NCBI GenBank assembly: GCA_009760855.2
Contig: WPIO01000067.1
Span: 1,385,001 to 1,449,000 of the forward strand
DNA: 64,000 nucleotides
Source: Cristatella mucedo
Lineage: Eukaryota; Bryozoa; Phylactolaemata; Cristatellidae
Direction: 5' to 3'
This document shows positions 50,450-62,874 of the stretch, one piece after another. Under the pieces are notes generated by a model. The model saw only the letters and a program-made list of their open reading frames with translations. It was not told where the DNA came from and ran no database searches. The first letter of the stretch is position 1, and each line of letters starts with the position of its first letter. A program made the translations under genes and the position numbers.

Positions 50450-51850
50450 CATTCCTGACACACTGACGCGAGCACGAAGCTCTGGCCTATACTTCAGCAG
50501 GCCGTCCAACAAGTCAGGACTAACTGTCTGCCACTTAGCATTTGAAGATTTACTTAAATCGTCCCAAATAAGTTTCAGGACAGGTTAAGTCCGAATTCTA
50601 ATGATACATCGCATAGACCAATAACTCGGATATGCCCGTATACATTGTCAATCCTTTTCTTGACCTCAGCAAGAATACTGTCCAGGTGTCTCAGTAGGGA
50701 GTATGAAGAGCGCTTCAAAAAATTCTGTATGCAGTGAAATAAAATTAAATAGTGCATATACAATGAAGAACGTGACTTCACCCCAACTGTCGTTCCTGCC
50801 TGACTGCATCGCCTCATCCTCGTACTCATCATTCGGCCTCACCCCTCTTCTCTTACCTCCCTCACGTCCGTCTCTAACGAAGCCGCAGCTAGAATTCTCC
50901 GGCAGATTAAAGCAAGACCGGCAGCCATCTAATTCCGTTCGCAATAGTTATCCTTATCAGATGCATGTACCTTGTGCTAGCCCACCACTCCTAAACAGAT
51001 ATTCCAGATCCATCTCTCTGTTTATCGGTGAAATACCCTATCCATTAAGAACGCCGAGATTGCTAGGCTTGGCGTCACTAAGCCTGCCATAGAACATGAG
51101 AATTTAGGCACATTTCGTCAATCCTCCGTATCGGGCCATTATTATCCAAACCCTTTAACGAGTGATGGCCACGCAACGAACCGATTATGCCGAATAGTTT
51201 GATCTTGATGCTAAGTTCCAATTGACATGCAGTGCTAGCCGCTCTGCAGGGGCTGCTTATCGGGCTTACGATGACCTACTGAACGATGCTGCTAAGGATC
51301 GACACTCTGTGCTAGTAGTCCTTGACCTTTCAGCCGCATCGAGCACTATTGACGACCGGATGCGTCTAGATCGCCTTGAGACGTGCAAGCTATCGCTAGT
51401 CCGCTGATGAACTGGGCGAATCCTCGCCTCAGTCCTCAATCATCGCCTCAGGTAAAAGCATCTATATGTAAACGACAGTCAGCCTTCAAGGGAACCCCTA
51501 AAGTACGCGGTACCTCAGGCTACGATATTTGGCACGATTCCTTTTCATCATCTAGTCTCTTCGTATGGCTGATTTCATCGTCCAACACGATCTCGGCATT
51601 CGTTTCTATATCGGTGACCTCCAGCTAGGTGCTCTACCGTTATCTGTAACCCTCTAAGACTTGCTCCTCATCCAACTAGGTTAATTCCCTTACAACCTAC
51701 ACTAAAAGAATTCGCTTCTGGATGGCTGCTAACTTCCTGAAGCGTGAAAAATACAGGATAGGTATAATATATTTCTAACACTTGGTATATGCCGGTGTAT
51801 ATATTGTACATACATATACCAAGTATATATATATATATTGTATATATATA

Positions 51851-51885
<35 letters not shown>

Positions 51886-51887
51886 AT

Positions 51888-51930
<43 letters not shown>

Positions 51931-52250
51931 CTTGGTAAAAATATCTCTGCTTCAGTCTTCCAATCAATCATTGAATCGATTTCATGATACTCCTTAAGCT
52001 TCGATCACCAGCACTAGAGTACCTGTTCGATGTCACAGAGCGTCTAAAAATGCTCTCGCATCATCTGATCCTTTGCATCTGGTCTTATCCTGGTTACGCG
52101 CACTAAATTAAACTCTTTTCATGGTTGAACCTTCAATTCGTATGTATCAAACGTCTGGAACTCGCTTTTAGTATTGCCAGTCTCTGAATGATGAACTTTT
52201 CGGCCTTGATTTCTCACCTTAAGAATCGTCCGGTCCGGTCGGCTATCCCG
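50450..52250 (+). pseudogene. Decayed LINE-B-type reverse transcriptase body
   Basis: Relics of the RT palm are readable with many frameshifts: DLLNDAAKDRHSVLVVLDLS at 51270-51330 (family form LLDLSAAFDTIDH), a relic of the LGPILF block near 51500-51560, and RFWMAANFLK near 51710-51740. The catalytic Asp block is destroyed (AASSTIDD). A TA/CA array at 51750-51945 interrupts it. No function is expected. Confidence 0.65.
51750..51946. repeat. AT/CA compound array
   Basis: TA blocks around a CA block, with inverted CTTGGTATAT / ATATACCAAG flanks. It splits the decayed RT pseudogene. Confidence 0.9.
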
Positions 52251-52259
52251 CTAGGCCTC

Positions 52260-53400
52260 TAAGAATTTGTTCTCTTTTACGGTTTGCTTTTCTTGCTGTC
52301 TAGTCCGTAATTCAGTGCTTGTTACAGCAGAGTTCTTACTCATCAGCGGCAATCGGTGGAGACAGGAAAACGAGAAAAATCCGCCAGAGCCCTCATGCAG
52401 CATGCAGCATGCACCAGTACCGACTGCGCTAGAAAGCCAAGAGTGGACGCACATCGTGACCATAATGAGCGCTTTACGACTGCCGGTAAAGGTCTGATGA
52501 CAAGAGAAGCTTGCGAGCCCAGTTGAATTAGTGCATGCCTGGCTGCTAGCGCCCTCGAAACAATGGCAGTACTGAGCAGATGCCAATATTACCTCTAGGA
52601 GATAGAATTATCACCGGTCCCGCGAGATAACGTCGGACCAACCGATGAAATGCGATTGGTCAGCACACTGACAAAGTCAGACAAGCAATACCGGTGGCTA
52701 GCATCGAACCAGCGGAAGCCCGTGAGAGGCGCTGCAGGTGGCGGCGGCGGCGGGGAGGGGGGAGGGCTGCGTGGAGGGGGAGGGGGGCGGCGGCGCACCT
52801 GTTCCGCTCTAAGCACTCGACTATCACTCGCCAGCCCGACCAGGTGCAGCTCTCAGTTTTCAGACGGGTCGTTATTGCGTCGCCATGTCCGCCGGCGTGT
52901 GCTCGCGCGAACGTCGGCTCTGGGAAAAAGCTCGGGAGCACGCCGCGACGGCTGAGCCGGGCTGCATAGCGGCGAGATGCGGAACGCGTGCGCGGCGAGA
53001 GAGAGGCGCGAGGCGGACGCAGCGGACGGCACCCAAACGAACGGACGGACGGACGCGGCTCCTCTCACTACTACTCGGAGCCACCACGAGGTGTGAATCC
53101 GAGAGAATTCCGCAAGGAGACCGAGCCGTCCGCACAGCGGAATCTTGCGATGCAGGACGGAGAGACAATTACAAATGCGGGAGATTAAATAACTGCGTCA
53201 GTCGTAGTCGTACACGACTCACCGCATCCTCGCATGTTCGTCACGTAAGTCGCAGTCGATATTCTAGTGTTCGCAATTTTCGCGAACGTCTGATAAATTA
53301 CCTCCGACGCGAGAACGGCAAAAACGCTTCCTTGCGCAGCACTCACAGGTTGGAATGTCGGAATAGATGGTTTAGTCGACAAATACAGCTGTACAAGAAT
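52260..53400. other. Downstream of lipocalin, GC-rich, unassigned
   Basis: 52740-53060 is CpG-rich with purine-rich GGA/GGC runs. A possible donor (CG/GTGAGT on minus) is near 53221. No gene can be supported. Confidence 0.4.
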
Positions 53401-53419
53401 GAAGCGCACGCTATTTTAT

Positions 53420-53646
53420 CTAGTTACAATCTTGAAGGACTACTTCCATTCCAGATGGATCGATTCCGTTCGTTTTGAACAACTGGTTGGCCTGTTCGAT
53501 GAGCGCGTCGCCCACCTGGGCCTGACGCGTGAGTATCCAGCCAAACTGCACGCTGAAGGTGGTGCCCAAAAAGCTGCTGCACGAGTACACGACGCTGTAA
53601 TTGTCGTAATCGGTCGACAACACCTTATAGTCACCCCACGGCTGAT
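53420..53646 (-). CDS. Lipocalin exon 4 (C-terminal)
   Basis: Acceptor CGTTTTAG; the first two bases complete an Asn codon. It encodes QPWGDYKVLSTDYDNYSVVY, SCSSFLGTTFSVQFGWILTR, the amphipathic helix ALIEQANQLFKTNGID and QDCN before the TAG stop. No clear polyadenylation signal is seen in the following 400 bp. Confidence 0.94.
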
Positions 53647-54444
53647 CTAAAACGGCGAGTCGTCGTACAAACTGCCGCTACTGCAGACGACTGCTGCACC
53701 AAACAAAGAAGAGGATGGTTTGGTTAAAATAAAGATACAAAAACGACATTTCAATACCACGATAAGGGAACTAAATATTTTTTTTACGAAATTAAAGTAT
53801 TTGGGAAAATAAATGTACGCAACTCCTCTGCAATGGGACGAAATTAACGGGCTCTGAGAATAAAACTTTTGCAATTTATCTGAGATAGGATGAGCCTTTG
53901 CAACACATGCCAGATACGTAACTACGCGGCAAACGTTTTTCAAAAGCTGCTAAATGCGATTGAGCTAAATTTAGTTTTCGTTTCTTTGATATATCGACGG
54001 TAGCAATCTTTCACGCGACGTTGGAAACGTAATTTAAAATTACGAGGAAGAACATGCTATGCGACTCATAAATTCCCAAAGCTATGACCAGGCAGCTGTA
54101 AGATTTAGCCTCAGCCCGAAAGATAGGACAATTCGCAACCTCCATCCGAGGCATCGAGGCACCGAGGCATCAAAAGGCAGCCATCGTCTATACCAGTTAT
54201 ACGATTTGTTAGTGCTTTGGTTGGATTGCCGTGTAACAACTGTAAGCATCCTTCCTGGTTCGCGTGCGTGTGCGCGTGTGTGTGTGTGTCTGTATGTGCG
54301 TGTATGTGTGTGTGCGTGTGTGCGTGTGTGTGTGTGTGTCTGTATGTGCGTGTATGTGTGTGCGCGTGTGTGTGTGTCTGTATGTGCGCGTATGTGTGTG
54401 TGCGTGTGTGCGTGTGTGTGTGTGTCTGTATGTGCGTGTATGTG

Positions 54445-54496
<52 letters not shown>

Positions 54497-54755
54497 TGTA
54501 TATGCGTGTATGTGTGTGCGTGCGTGTGCGTGTGTGTGTGTGTTTGTCTGTATGTGCGTGTATGTGCGTGTGCGTGTGTGCGTGTGTGTGTGTGTCTGTA
54601 TGTGCGTGTATGTGTGTGTGCGTGTGTGTGTGTCTGTATGTGCGTGTATGTGTGTGTGCGTGTGTGCGTGTGTGTGTGTGTCTGTATGTGCGTGTATGTG
54701 TGTGTGCGTGTGTGTGTGTGTGTGTGTGTGCGTGTATGTAAGTGTGTGTGTGTGC

Positions 54756-54793
<38 letters not shown>

Positions 54794-54811
54794 ATGTGCG
54801 TGTGTGTGTGC

Positions 54812-54872
<61 letters not shown>

Positions 54873-56724
54873 CTCCATCTGTAACTACACAAAGCCATAA
54901 CGACTATGTGGGTGTTACTCGGGAGGGTTTTGTATAGCGCACTCACAGCCTAAGCTGGATTCGGCAGCCAACAGACTTCGTCTCACGCAACAAAGTGAAA
55001 GTGGGAAGCATAGCAGAGTGAGAAGAACAGTTGAGGTAGTGAGTAGCGTAGAAGTAGCAACTCAGGACCGCTGAAAAGGATGAGCCATAGTCGGCAGTAG
55101 AAGAGTCGTTGCGTAAAAATTGTGGAAGCAAGTTCTACACCGTCTAGGACCTGCAGAGCTAAGCTTCTGTCGCCAACGGCCTTTAAGCGAAGGAATAGAG
55201 CGGCTAACGTATTGTCCATACAGAACCTGAGGGCACGAGTAGGCCGAAACTGGTGGAACAGTTCAGCTAGATACGGAGGAGCCAAGCCGTGGCCTCGTGG
55301 GCCGGCGTGAGGACTTTGCTCTGTATCCTTTGATGAACCGGCATCGTTAATAGCTTGTTTAGCAAAGGAGACACGTGCTCAAGCCTCTGAGACTACAAGA
55401 CAAGCCTTGCAGCACATTCACAGTAAGCGGTCTTGATTCTTTCTTTCGTAGCCCAGCAAAAAGGTAATTACAATAATCAAACCGAGACAAAAACTAAGAA
55501 GCTCTAGTTGTAATCAAATTAAACGTCGTTCGCAGCAACGTCCGATCCCTTGAAATGCACGAACTACAATTCAAAAAGTTGAGATGCGAACGAACTATAA
55601 TTGTAGAACGATCTATACAACGACTAGATATTATGAACGGATTACGTTTTTACGTATACATCGCAGGTAGACGCAGGATTAGTATAATTCGAGATGCCGC
55701 ATCGATCCGCGAATGGTACGCGTGGTCGCTCGGTTTTTGAGTCGCTATTCCGTACAATGTGCGTGGCGCCTTCGCGCGTCAGTCCAAGCGGAAAACGTGA
55801 GCAGCGGTTGGATATGCATTCAAGCGAGCAGAGTTGTCGACTCACTCGCGAAGAAGCGGACGTGGCACCAAGCCGGCTCGTCCTTCTCGCAGTAGGCCGA
55901 TCCGAGCTGGTTGCCTCTCTGTCCCTTGCTGAAACGCCGCGCCGCGGCGTCCGGATTGAAAGCCGCTCGGCGACGGCGTGCCGCTGCAGGCTCGCTTAGC
56001 GGCACGGCGACCTGGCTCTCACCGGGCAGAGTGCCGCTGCCTCCGCCGTTGCAATGGCAGCTGAGAAAAGCGAGCAAGCTGGGCATAGCGTGACCTGTCA
56101 CCTCGTGATGAAGCCCGAGTTGTTCACTTGAACGAAGCCCGTCGGCAGGACCTCGTACTCGGCCTCCACGCACTTCTGGCCGACTTCAAAGACGGCGAAG
56201 AAGCGTCTCTGCTCGTACCACTTGCCGGTAAAGTACTGAAATAAAGGTTAAAAGAGCTAATCTTTTGATGCGTTGTGACGAGGCAAAAAGGGCTGATGGT
56301 CGCTTAGAATCTCAGCGCAAAGGTCAGAGCTCTAAAGTAAACAGAATTTAAGCAAAGGCAAACTATAATAGATAATTCCCGGCGAGCATGAACGAGCTCA
56401 CGCTCGCTTCAGTTCGAGTATTAACGATGGATTTAGGATTAGGTACAACGTGGGTTAGGATTAGGTACCAATAGGATAAACGTATATTAACGTACCTTGG
56501 CCGTCGTCGTAATTGCAAGCGACATTATTTGAAACTGCTTTAGCGCCAAGGCACAACCAGGGAGCATGGTCTCGGCTGCTAGCAATGTCGTGCGGGTTTT
56601 TTTACTCTACCTTTCCGGCATCGAAGTTCTGCTGGTACTTGATGTCCGGGCACTTGCCGAAGAATGGACTCTGAGCACCGACCGCTCCGAGGAGCGCGAT
56701 GAATGCGCACGCGAGTACGAGCAT
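53420..56724 (-). CDS. Secreted lipocalin, apolipoprotein D / bilin-binding type (complete, 4 exons)
   Basis: Exons are 56611-56724, 56102-56235, 55846-55928 and 53420-53646, giving 185 residues, the usual size for the family; phases agree (0,2,1). The signal peptide is MLVLACAFIALLGAVGA. Then come the mature start GKCPD...FDAGKYFTGKWYE (the lipocalin GxW motif), KCVEAEYEVLPTGFVQVNN, YKVLSTDYDNYSVVYSC (the TDYxNY motif) and FGWILTRQAQ, with a final helix and QDCN. Four cysteines match the two ApoD disulfides, and two more lie in exon 3. Such proteins carry small hydrophobic ligands (bilins, retinoids, sterols, carotenoids). The ligand here cannot be read from sequence. The last intron (2.2 kb) holds a GT array and a LINE fragment. 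Confidence 0.93.
54258..54872. repeat. Long (GT)n compound array in lipocalin intron 3
   Basis: About 615 bp of GT, with a repeated higher-order unit TGTCTGTATGTGCGTGTATG. It produces long Cys/Val and Thr/His false frames. Confidence 0.97.
54878..55515 (-). mobile_element. LINE-A fragment inside lipocalin intron 3
   Basis: A frame on the minus strand reads APPYLAELFHQFRPTRALRF and DNTLAALFLRLKAVGDRS, then LPQFLRND. It abuts the GT array at its 3' end, so the array probably replaced the original LINE tail. Confidence 0.8.
55846..55928 (-). CDS. Lipocalin exon 3
   Basis: Acceptor GCGTTTCAG, donor GCGA/GTGAGT. It encodes KGQRGNQLGSAYCEKDEPAW and CHVRFFA, matching the G-A...D..PA..V.F block of ApoD. 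A further upstream acceptor, before 56059, is also in phase and would add about 44 low-complexity residues (CHCNGGGSG onward). The shorter form fits family length better. Confidence 0.8.
56102..56235 (-). CDS. Lipocalin exon 2 (GxW motif)
   Basis: Acceptor CCTTTATTTCAG, donor ACGAG/GTGACA, phase 2 out. It encodes YFTGKWYEQRRFFAVFEVG, KCVEAEYEVLPTGFVQVNN and SGFIT, which are strands A to C of the barrel. Confidence 0.93.
56611..56724 (-). CDS. Lipocalin exon 1
   Basis: The ATG at 56724 opens a 17-residue signal peptide followed by QSPFFGKCPDIKYQQNFDAGK; donor AAG/GTAGAG, phase 0. A TATA-like motif lies about 110 bp upstream. Confidence 0.92.
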
Positions 56725-56830
56725 GGTGTGGCGTTCCGCGCTCAGATCAGAGCTGCCCGAGAGACGGCGGAAAAACTCGCGGCGAAGATGTGACTCTTTC
56801 GGCGGCGGCGGCGCTGGCCCGGCGCCAGCG

Positions 56831-56838
56831 CTTATATG
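56831..56838 (-). promoter_or_regulatory. TATA-like motif of lipocalin gene
   Basis: The minus strand reads GCATATAAGCG about 110 bp upstream of the lipocalin ATG, in GC-rich sequence. Confidence 0.5.
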
Positions 56839-57769
56839 CGCTCGTCCGGCGTCGCGCGCGCAAGCGCCGCACTACCGGCCCTTACGTAAATCCGCAGGCA
56901 GCTGCCATTTCTCAACGTCGCGTCTTATCTCCCCTGGCCAGATTGGCCGGTCAAGCGGCAGCTGCGCGACCGCGAACAAAGTTCGCCGCCGCCGTCGCCG
57001 TCGTGCAAGTGAGCAAGCGAGCGAGAGAGCGAGAGAGCGGCGCTCGTGCGAGCGACGGAACTCGTCCGTCGACGCCGGCCGGTGCAGCGCCTCGCGATTA
57101 GAAACTATGAGCTCGGTCGCGCTAAGTTGAAGCCGCCGCAGACCGTTTGCGAAATAGACAGATAGCCACGCAAACCAATACGGGGACGATTCAGCAGCAG
57201 CCGCCGCCGAGGCTTTGGGGCAGCGCGGCATTCCGCGCGCGACCAATAAATACCCAGTATACGACGCGTTCGCCTGGCCTCATTCGCTCTCCTGCGACGG
57301 AGTGGCTGAAAGACCGCCGTCCGTTGTTCCGTCGCAGAGGCTCCGAATACGAGCCGATGGCGGCGTCACGCGTCGTCTGACGCCAGAGATTTGTGACGTT
57401 GCCGGAAGTGGCTGAGACGGCAGCCGCTGGCTCGCATCCTTCGGCATTGGCGGACGGCGTTGAGCGCGTTCGTCGTCTAATCATCCCTCGATGCATCGAT
57501 TTTGAGACTCACTTGGGCAGCGGCTCTTTCTCCTGACTCCTCGGTCGCCGCCGCCGCCCGATGCAGCCGTTGTCGAGACGCTTAAGGTGAACGTAAGGCT
57601 TGCCGCGTCGCGACCGCGTGACCTCTCCCGCTCCAGAACCCAGACTGCTTTTGGTCGTGCGAGACGCTCGGCAGGTGCTCGACTTTAATAGTCGTTGAGA
57701 ACGAGATTTACAAGCCCGGCGGCGAGTCTGACGTGGCCGCCGGTGACAGCCGTCAGCGTGTTTCGAGGC

Positions 57770-57942
57770 AAGTACCATATTCGGAGGTCGAGGACGCCGA
57801 GGTCCAGAGCTGGCTGAAGGCCGTGGAAAAGATCCTACCGATGGACTTACCCCTGAGCCTCGGTGTATACTGGGGCGTGGACCACGCTGTTGTAATAGAA
57901 CCAATCAAAGTGACACCATCGATTCTCATCAATGGGATTTAA
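57770..57942 (+). other. Candidate coding segment, unrecognised
   Basis: The plus strand reads VPYSEVEDAEVQSWLKAVEK and ILPMDLPLSLGVYWGVDHAV before a stop. It may be an exon or part of a decayed element; no partner was found. Confidence 0.25.
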
Positions 57943-57969
57943 ACAAAAAATAATTAAATTTGTGTTCAT

Positions 57970-58060
57970 GGCAAGAGCTTAACCTCATCATATACAAGCG
58001 CTTTCCATACGCCGCTCTGGTCGAGCCAATGACCCCAGTCGTTTAGTAAGGATGTCTCTG
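57970..58060 (-). mobile_element. Possible degenerate SINE-A
   Basis: CAAGCGCTTTCCATACGCC, TGGTCGAGCCAATGACCCCA recall the SINE-A order, but the A-box half is not recognisable. Confidence 0.35.
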
Positions 58061-58553
58061 CCGGCGTTAGTCTCAGTGGCCAGGTGGGGGGGCTTTGCAT
58101 AAGATGCAACCAGCCCGGCTATCACGCTTCAAAAGGAGTGTCGCTGAAGTGCTTTCGTTGAGGACAGCACGTTCATTGATCGCTTAAGTATCGCTTTCCT
58201 CTAACGCGCGTCAATTGCGGATGTATCCGGGGTGTCTGCTCGCCCGTATCCGCCCGAACCGAGGTGCCGGTTGGTGCGGTGCCTATAGGTCCAATGTGAG
58301 CGGCCGGCCTGCAGGCTGGCCGCCGACTATTTCAGCCCGGCCAACTATCGTAATCGAGACAGCGGCCGAATCCTATAAATCTGTTACTACTCGCGGGTAG
58401 GCTTCGTTGCACTGGAAAAGACGGCTCCGGTAGAGGCGAACGCCCTCGAACTCGAACCGGCGGCCGCTCGGCTGGCTTGCAGCCCGTCCTTGAACTGGTC
58501 AGCACGACGTCATCTTCCCGATCCTCTGTTATGGCCAATCGTTCTGCCGATTG

Positions 58554-58700
58554 CGTACGTGCAAACTACTTCGTTGGTCATGCAGTTGTAATCTCCTTCG
58601 AATAACGGCACCAGTCGTACGCCATAGCGATCGTCTTCGGATGCGACTTTCAGCTCCGCACGTCGGCTGGCAGTTCCTGCGCTCTCTTGAGACCGCGAAT
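58554..58700 (-). other. Candidate exon, unrecognised
   Basis: The minus strand reads ELKVASEDDRYGVRLVPLFE then GDYNCMTNEVVC, followed by a GTACGC donor. The composition is protein-like rather than repeat-like. I could not place it in a family or link it to other exons. Confidence 0.3.
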
Positions 58701-59689
58701 CAGAAGAAAAGTTTTTCGAACAATCCTCTGCCATCTCTTTTGGGATGGAGCGCCATTCGAATCGGATTGATGAGCGCGCTTCCTGCTTGAACACCCTAAC
58801 CTTCGTCGGTTAGCCCAACGACGTCTGGCTGCAGATGAGAAGTCTCGCGTTCAGACGTCGAAGCCCCGGCGGCGGCGCTCTTGGCTGCGGCGGCGGCGGT
58901 AGCCGAGGCGGAGTCTGACTTTCCTTTCTCTTGGCAACTCTCGAGGTTTAAGAGTCGCCTGCAGTGATTCAATCCTGAAACGGCCACTACAGGCGTAAAG
59001 ACCGCTACAGCAGCTATGATACCTTTTAGTAGTGAGGCTGTTCACGTCCAACGGCCAAGCAAAGAGGTGGGGAACAGACGTGCCTGGCCGCCATGGTCAA
59101 CGGAGGACCAAATACAAATTGGCTAGTGCGATTCTTGAAAACAATTCAATTGATAGTGCCAATCTTGATTTAAAGCAAGTCCTTGTTTCAACGGACTTGA
59201 CTTTAACGGGCTGAGCTAGTTAAGCATGTTTAAAGTCTTCTACCAAGCTAGTCTTAGCCAGCTGTGCCAGCCAAGCACCCACGCTAGAGCTCATCCGGTC
59301 CACGAAGTCTTGCTGACTGGATATTATCTGCTACTCACACTGAATGTTCGTCGCCTAAGCAGTAAGTTTAAGAAAGCAATTAGTAAGATTGTTTATTTTA
59401 TCTTTCAGCCCTCTTGGAAACATTGTGTGCATTGAATCACTCTGGTAGCAGCAGGACACCTGCGGAGTTTCCTCCTGCTCAAGCAACGACTACCTGTTCC
59501 GGGCCAGAATGGTTCCAGCTACACTGGTTGTACCAACGGAAGATGCAGTGAAGCCCTATTGCAGGGAATGTCTGCCTCATCCCCCAATTTTGTCCGTTTG
59601 CTTCCCTTTCGCTCTCCTGGCTGCTAACGACGGAATATATACGGTAAATCTCAGAGACGATGCACGTGTCACGCTAAATAATGAAGGGA

Positions 59690-59980
59690 CCTAGAAGTGA
59701 GCGACAAAACCTTGAAATTGATCCGTCACTTGACTGGGAGCCAGTGCAGGTCGGCAAGAAATGGTGTGACGTGGCAACTGCGAAGCTCACGACAGACAAG
59801 CATAGCTGCAGAGTTTTGCACCAGCTATGAGCGCCTGATTGCACATGCCTAGACCAGCAAGCAGTGAGTGACAGAAGTCAAGACACGATTTCAAAAAATC
59901 ACGGACCAATTTAGATGTGGTATCCCCATCTAGACCAAACTTTAGCAATGCTACGAAGCTGAAAGTAGGCAGACTTGATT
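59690..59980 (-). mobile_element. LINE-B internal fragment
   Basis: The blocks GTGAGCGACAAAACCTTGAA, CTCACGACAGACAAGC and TTAGATGTGGTATCC match 41530-41660 and 63090-63340. It ends exactly where duplication copy 2 begins. Confidence 0.78.
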
Positions 59981-60844
59981 TGTTGATTTGAAACTAGCAC
60001 TACGCCCCATAAGGATGGCTACAGGGTGTTTCTCAATTAAAGTGACATTTTTATAGCGTTAGTTTGTGCTTAGGTTTTTCTTGAGCAGTCACAGACGACA
60101 GAAAAACATTCGGATAGACGTCATTCATTTCATACAGAAGGAAGCAGAGCCGGAGTGGTCGTCGTGCTACCTGAAGCGTCGAATAAGTGCCTAAAATGGG
60201 CTTGCTGTTCTGCGCAAGAAAAGGGTGACGGTAACCCAAGTCGGGCCGAGCAAACGGTTTTCAAAGTTACGTGATCTTGAGCTGCTTCTGCAAGCCTCGC
60301 TAGTCGCCCTTCGAGTGACTATTTTGAGCACCGATGGACACTCGGCTGTGAGGTCTACCCTCGTCAATGACTCTGCGTTCGTGGGAAAACGGCCCGGTTT
60401 CGTGGCAACAGTATGCATTTTAAAATAATACTGTCCTGCAGCTGTTAGCGTGTGTACCTTCTTTACATTGTGTTTCTAAAGTTTCTTTTCACACCGAATT
60501 CGAGGAGTCCAAGAAAGGTGCTGTGCAGGGCAAACTGCTTCAAATCGTAGTGTCGTCGTCAACCATTAAATGGGATCCAGCAAGCGATTGCAGGGGATCG
60601 GCCGTCACCATTTCTTGGCCATGATTGCATACTGATCTTCATTCTACCAAATCTGTGGAACTAGCCCACTTTCATACACACTGTGAACTTATGTGAAACG
60701 TTCTCCAAAGTGTCTGCTTTTAGACCAGTTCTCTTTGTAATCCAGTGAAGAGATGTCGCGTTAAATAGGAAGCGACCGCCGAGTTATTGCTACGTGCCGA
60801 GCGCCTGTACCTTCGGCTCTCTTAATATATGATTATCTAATTCA

Positions 60845-61072
60845 TTCATATGGCACCCTAATAAAACTTCGTATAGCGCCATGAGAGAACATCGTATAAT
60901 TCCCTGAGAGGACTTGATACAGCTCACTGAGAGAACTTGGTGCTCTCGGAGAGAAATCAGTTTTTTTTTATTCAAGTGCTTCACATACGCTACAGTGCTC
61001 AAGCCGATGACATCGGCCAGACCTTGGTTACGGCGAGCACCTTGACCACTGTGCCAAAACAAGCCCGGCATG
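60845..61072 (-). mobile_element. SINE-A with multiplied tail hairpin module (duplication copy 2)
   Basis: Same structure as 45868-46092 with very few differences; it belongs to the duplicated block. Confidence 0.75.
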
Positions 61073-62629
61073 CTTAATTAAGGTGCCGTGAATGGTTTAT
61101 TTTAAGTTTCCCAACGTATCTGGCGTGGACAGCGATCAAGTCTATTTTTATTTCCAGCGCAAATGAATGAAGTCGGATAAGTTCGACTAAAGCCGACTGC
61201 TTGTGTGGCCGAACAGCCTCCTTGACGCTCGCAGCGGCCATTGACGCTCTGGCTTTGAGCTTGTAAGCAGCGGCGGTGGCGGCGGTGGTCCAGCTTACAC
61301 AACAATATAAAAATATATTATTGAATTAATACAAAAATACAAAAATATAATAATGCAATAATATCATATAATATTTTAACACAATGACCGACCGAATGTA
61401 GCCGACAGCTCGAACCGGGGCGCATACGAAAGAAGCTTGCACGCTCGCAGCGTCCATTGGCCACCTCAGCTTCAAGTTTAAGCTTGCAAGCAAAACCTTG
61501 AAGCGGCGGCGGCGGCGGCGACGGCGTCGGTCCAGCTGGCGCTCAGGTTGAATTCTAACGCGCCGGCTGCCCGTCGATCGATCACTTGGCGTAGATGCCG
61601 CATGCGATTGCCAGCCTAGCCATCTCTGCCGCCAGTTGCGCAGGCGCAGTGGTCTGGCTGATCACTAGTGGCTTGCTCGCTCGCTCACCTTTCTCACCTC
61701 CCGCCGTCCGTCCGAACAGACAGGAGCTCCTCTTTACTCACTCGTGCTACACTCCCACTCACCGTATTCACGCCGTAGGTGATGAAAAGAAAAACTCTCG
61801 GAGCGCCTGCTCACGTCCATCATGTAAAAATCATCCCAGCATGCCGTCGCGCATTTACCGGAAGAGCACGCGCCTCGCTTCGTCGGATGCTGCACGCAGC
61901 AAGCCTCTACTTCCAAAGTAATAAAAATCACAATCAACCCGCGTAATTTCCAGTGCGAGCGAGTTGGTCTGTGAGCCGTTACTTCAATTTCGTAAATGTA
62001 ACTTGCCGAGGCAACGCTAAAGTTGCTCTCCTTGTAATATTCGTAGTACTGCTAGATCGCTGCAGCTACCACTACGAATGCCACTTGCAAGCAACGGGGA
62101 GACAGTTTATCATTATTTTTATTTGGACTGCGCACTCTCATGGACAACGTAACGATCAAAGTGCTTAAACGATACGACCTACTGATTAGCTAGCCTTTTA
62201 TCGGTGCTTTATTTCATTATGTATCCACGCGGATGGGCATTGTCTCGCAGCAAAATGAATGAAAAAGGAAATGGCCGATCAAAACAGTCGGTCTCAGACG
62301 CGGTCAGCCGAACACGGCGATTCGCAGCGGCTAACTATGCTCTCGTTTCCTAGTAAGAAATTTTCAAAATTTACTTAACCCGCGATATTTGCTGGGTAGC
62401 AAACATTTCTTCGATTGTTCGTTGAGTGATTATTTCTTTTTCATTCAGATGAGCTCGGGATAGGAATGGGCGGTAAAAACTAGTAGCTGAACACACATCA
62501 ATTTTATTTTATACGGCGTGCGAAGTAAGTCGAGAAACTAAGCTAGTCACTCAACGCTATCATTGGGCTAGCATATGTGAACTCTGTAACTGTTTTGAAA
62601 AATACGTTTGTAGATTAGGCATGATTCCT

Positions 62630-62859
62630 TTATGTGCTTATGCGTGCTGACACCGTTGCATGCTGCCACTAACCACACTTGCATGCTGACCCTGTGCACG
62701 TCACCACTAACCATGTTGTTCATGTTGTTTATTAAGCATGATACCACTCACCATTCGATCGCATATCCCTTTGCAGCAATGTAAAGCGCCTAGAAAGAGA
62801 TTGAGCTCTCTGAGGGTGCTTTATCAAGTGCATTATTTTTATTATTATTAGGCATAGTT
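62630..62859 (+). mobile_element. LINE-B 3' end in duplication copy 2
   Basis: Same content as 47960-48196, nearly identical. It is followed at once by a reverse-oriented LINE-B. Confidence 0.8.
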
Positions 62860-62874
62860 TTAAGTTTGAGTTTT

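Larger units (their letters stand above)
56840..59680. other. Upstream of lipocalin, unassigned
   Basis: GC-rich to about 57800, then mixed. Only the two candidate segments and a doubtful SINE are noted. Confidence 0.4.
59981..62859. repeat. Segmental duplication block 1, copy 2
   Basis: Partner of 45003-48196. It starts immediately after a LINE-B fragment. It carries GACGCTCGCAGCGGCCATTG and a different AT stretch at 61220-61380 in place of the MITE region. Confidence 0.9.

Noticed and set aside
54059-54946. Several open frames of 200-290 codons rich in Cys/Val or Thr/His
   Set aside because: They are direct readings of the GT array inside lipocalin intron 3; the same stretch is open on both strands.
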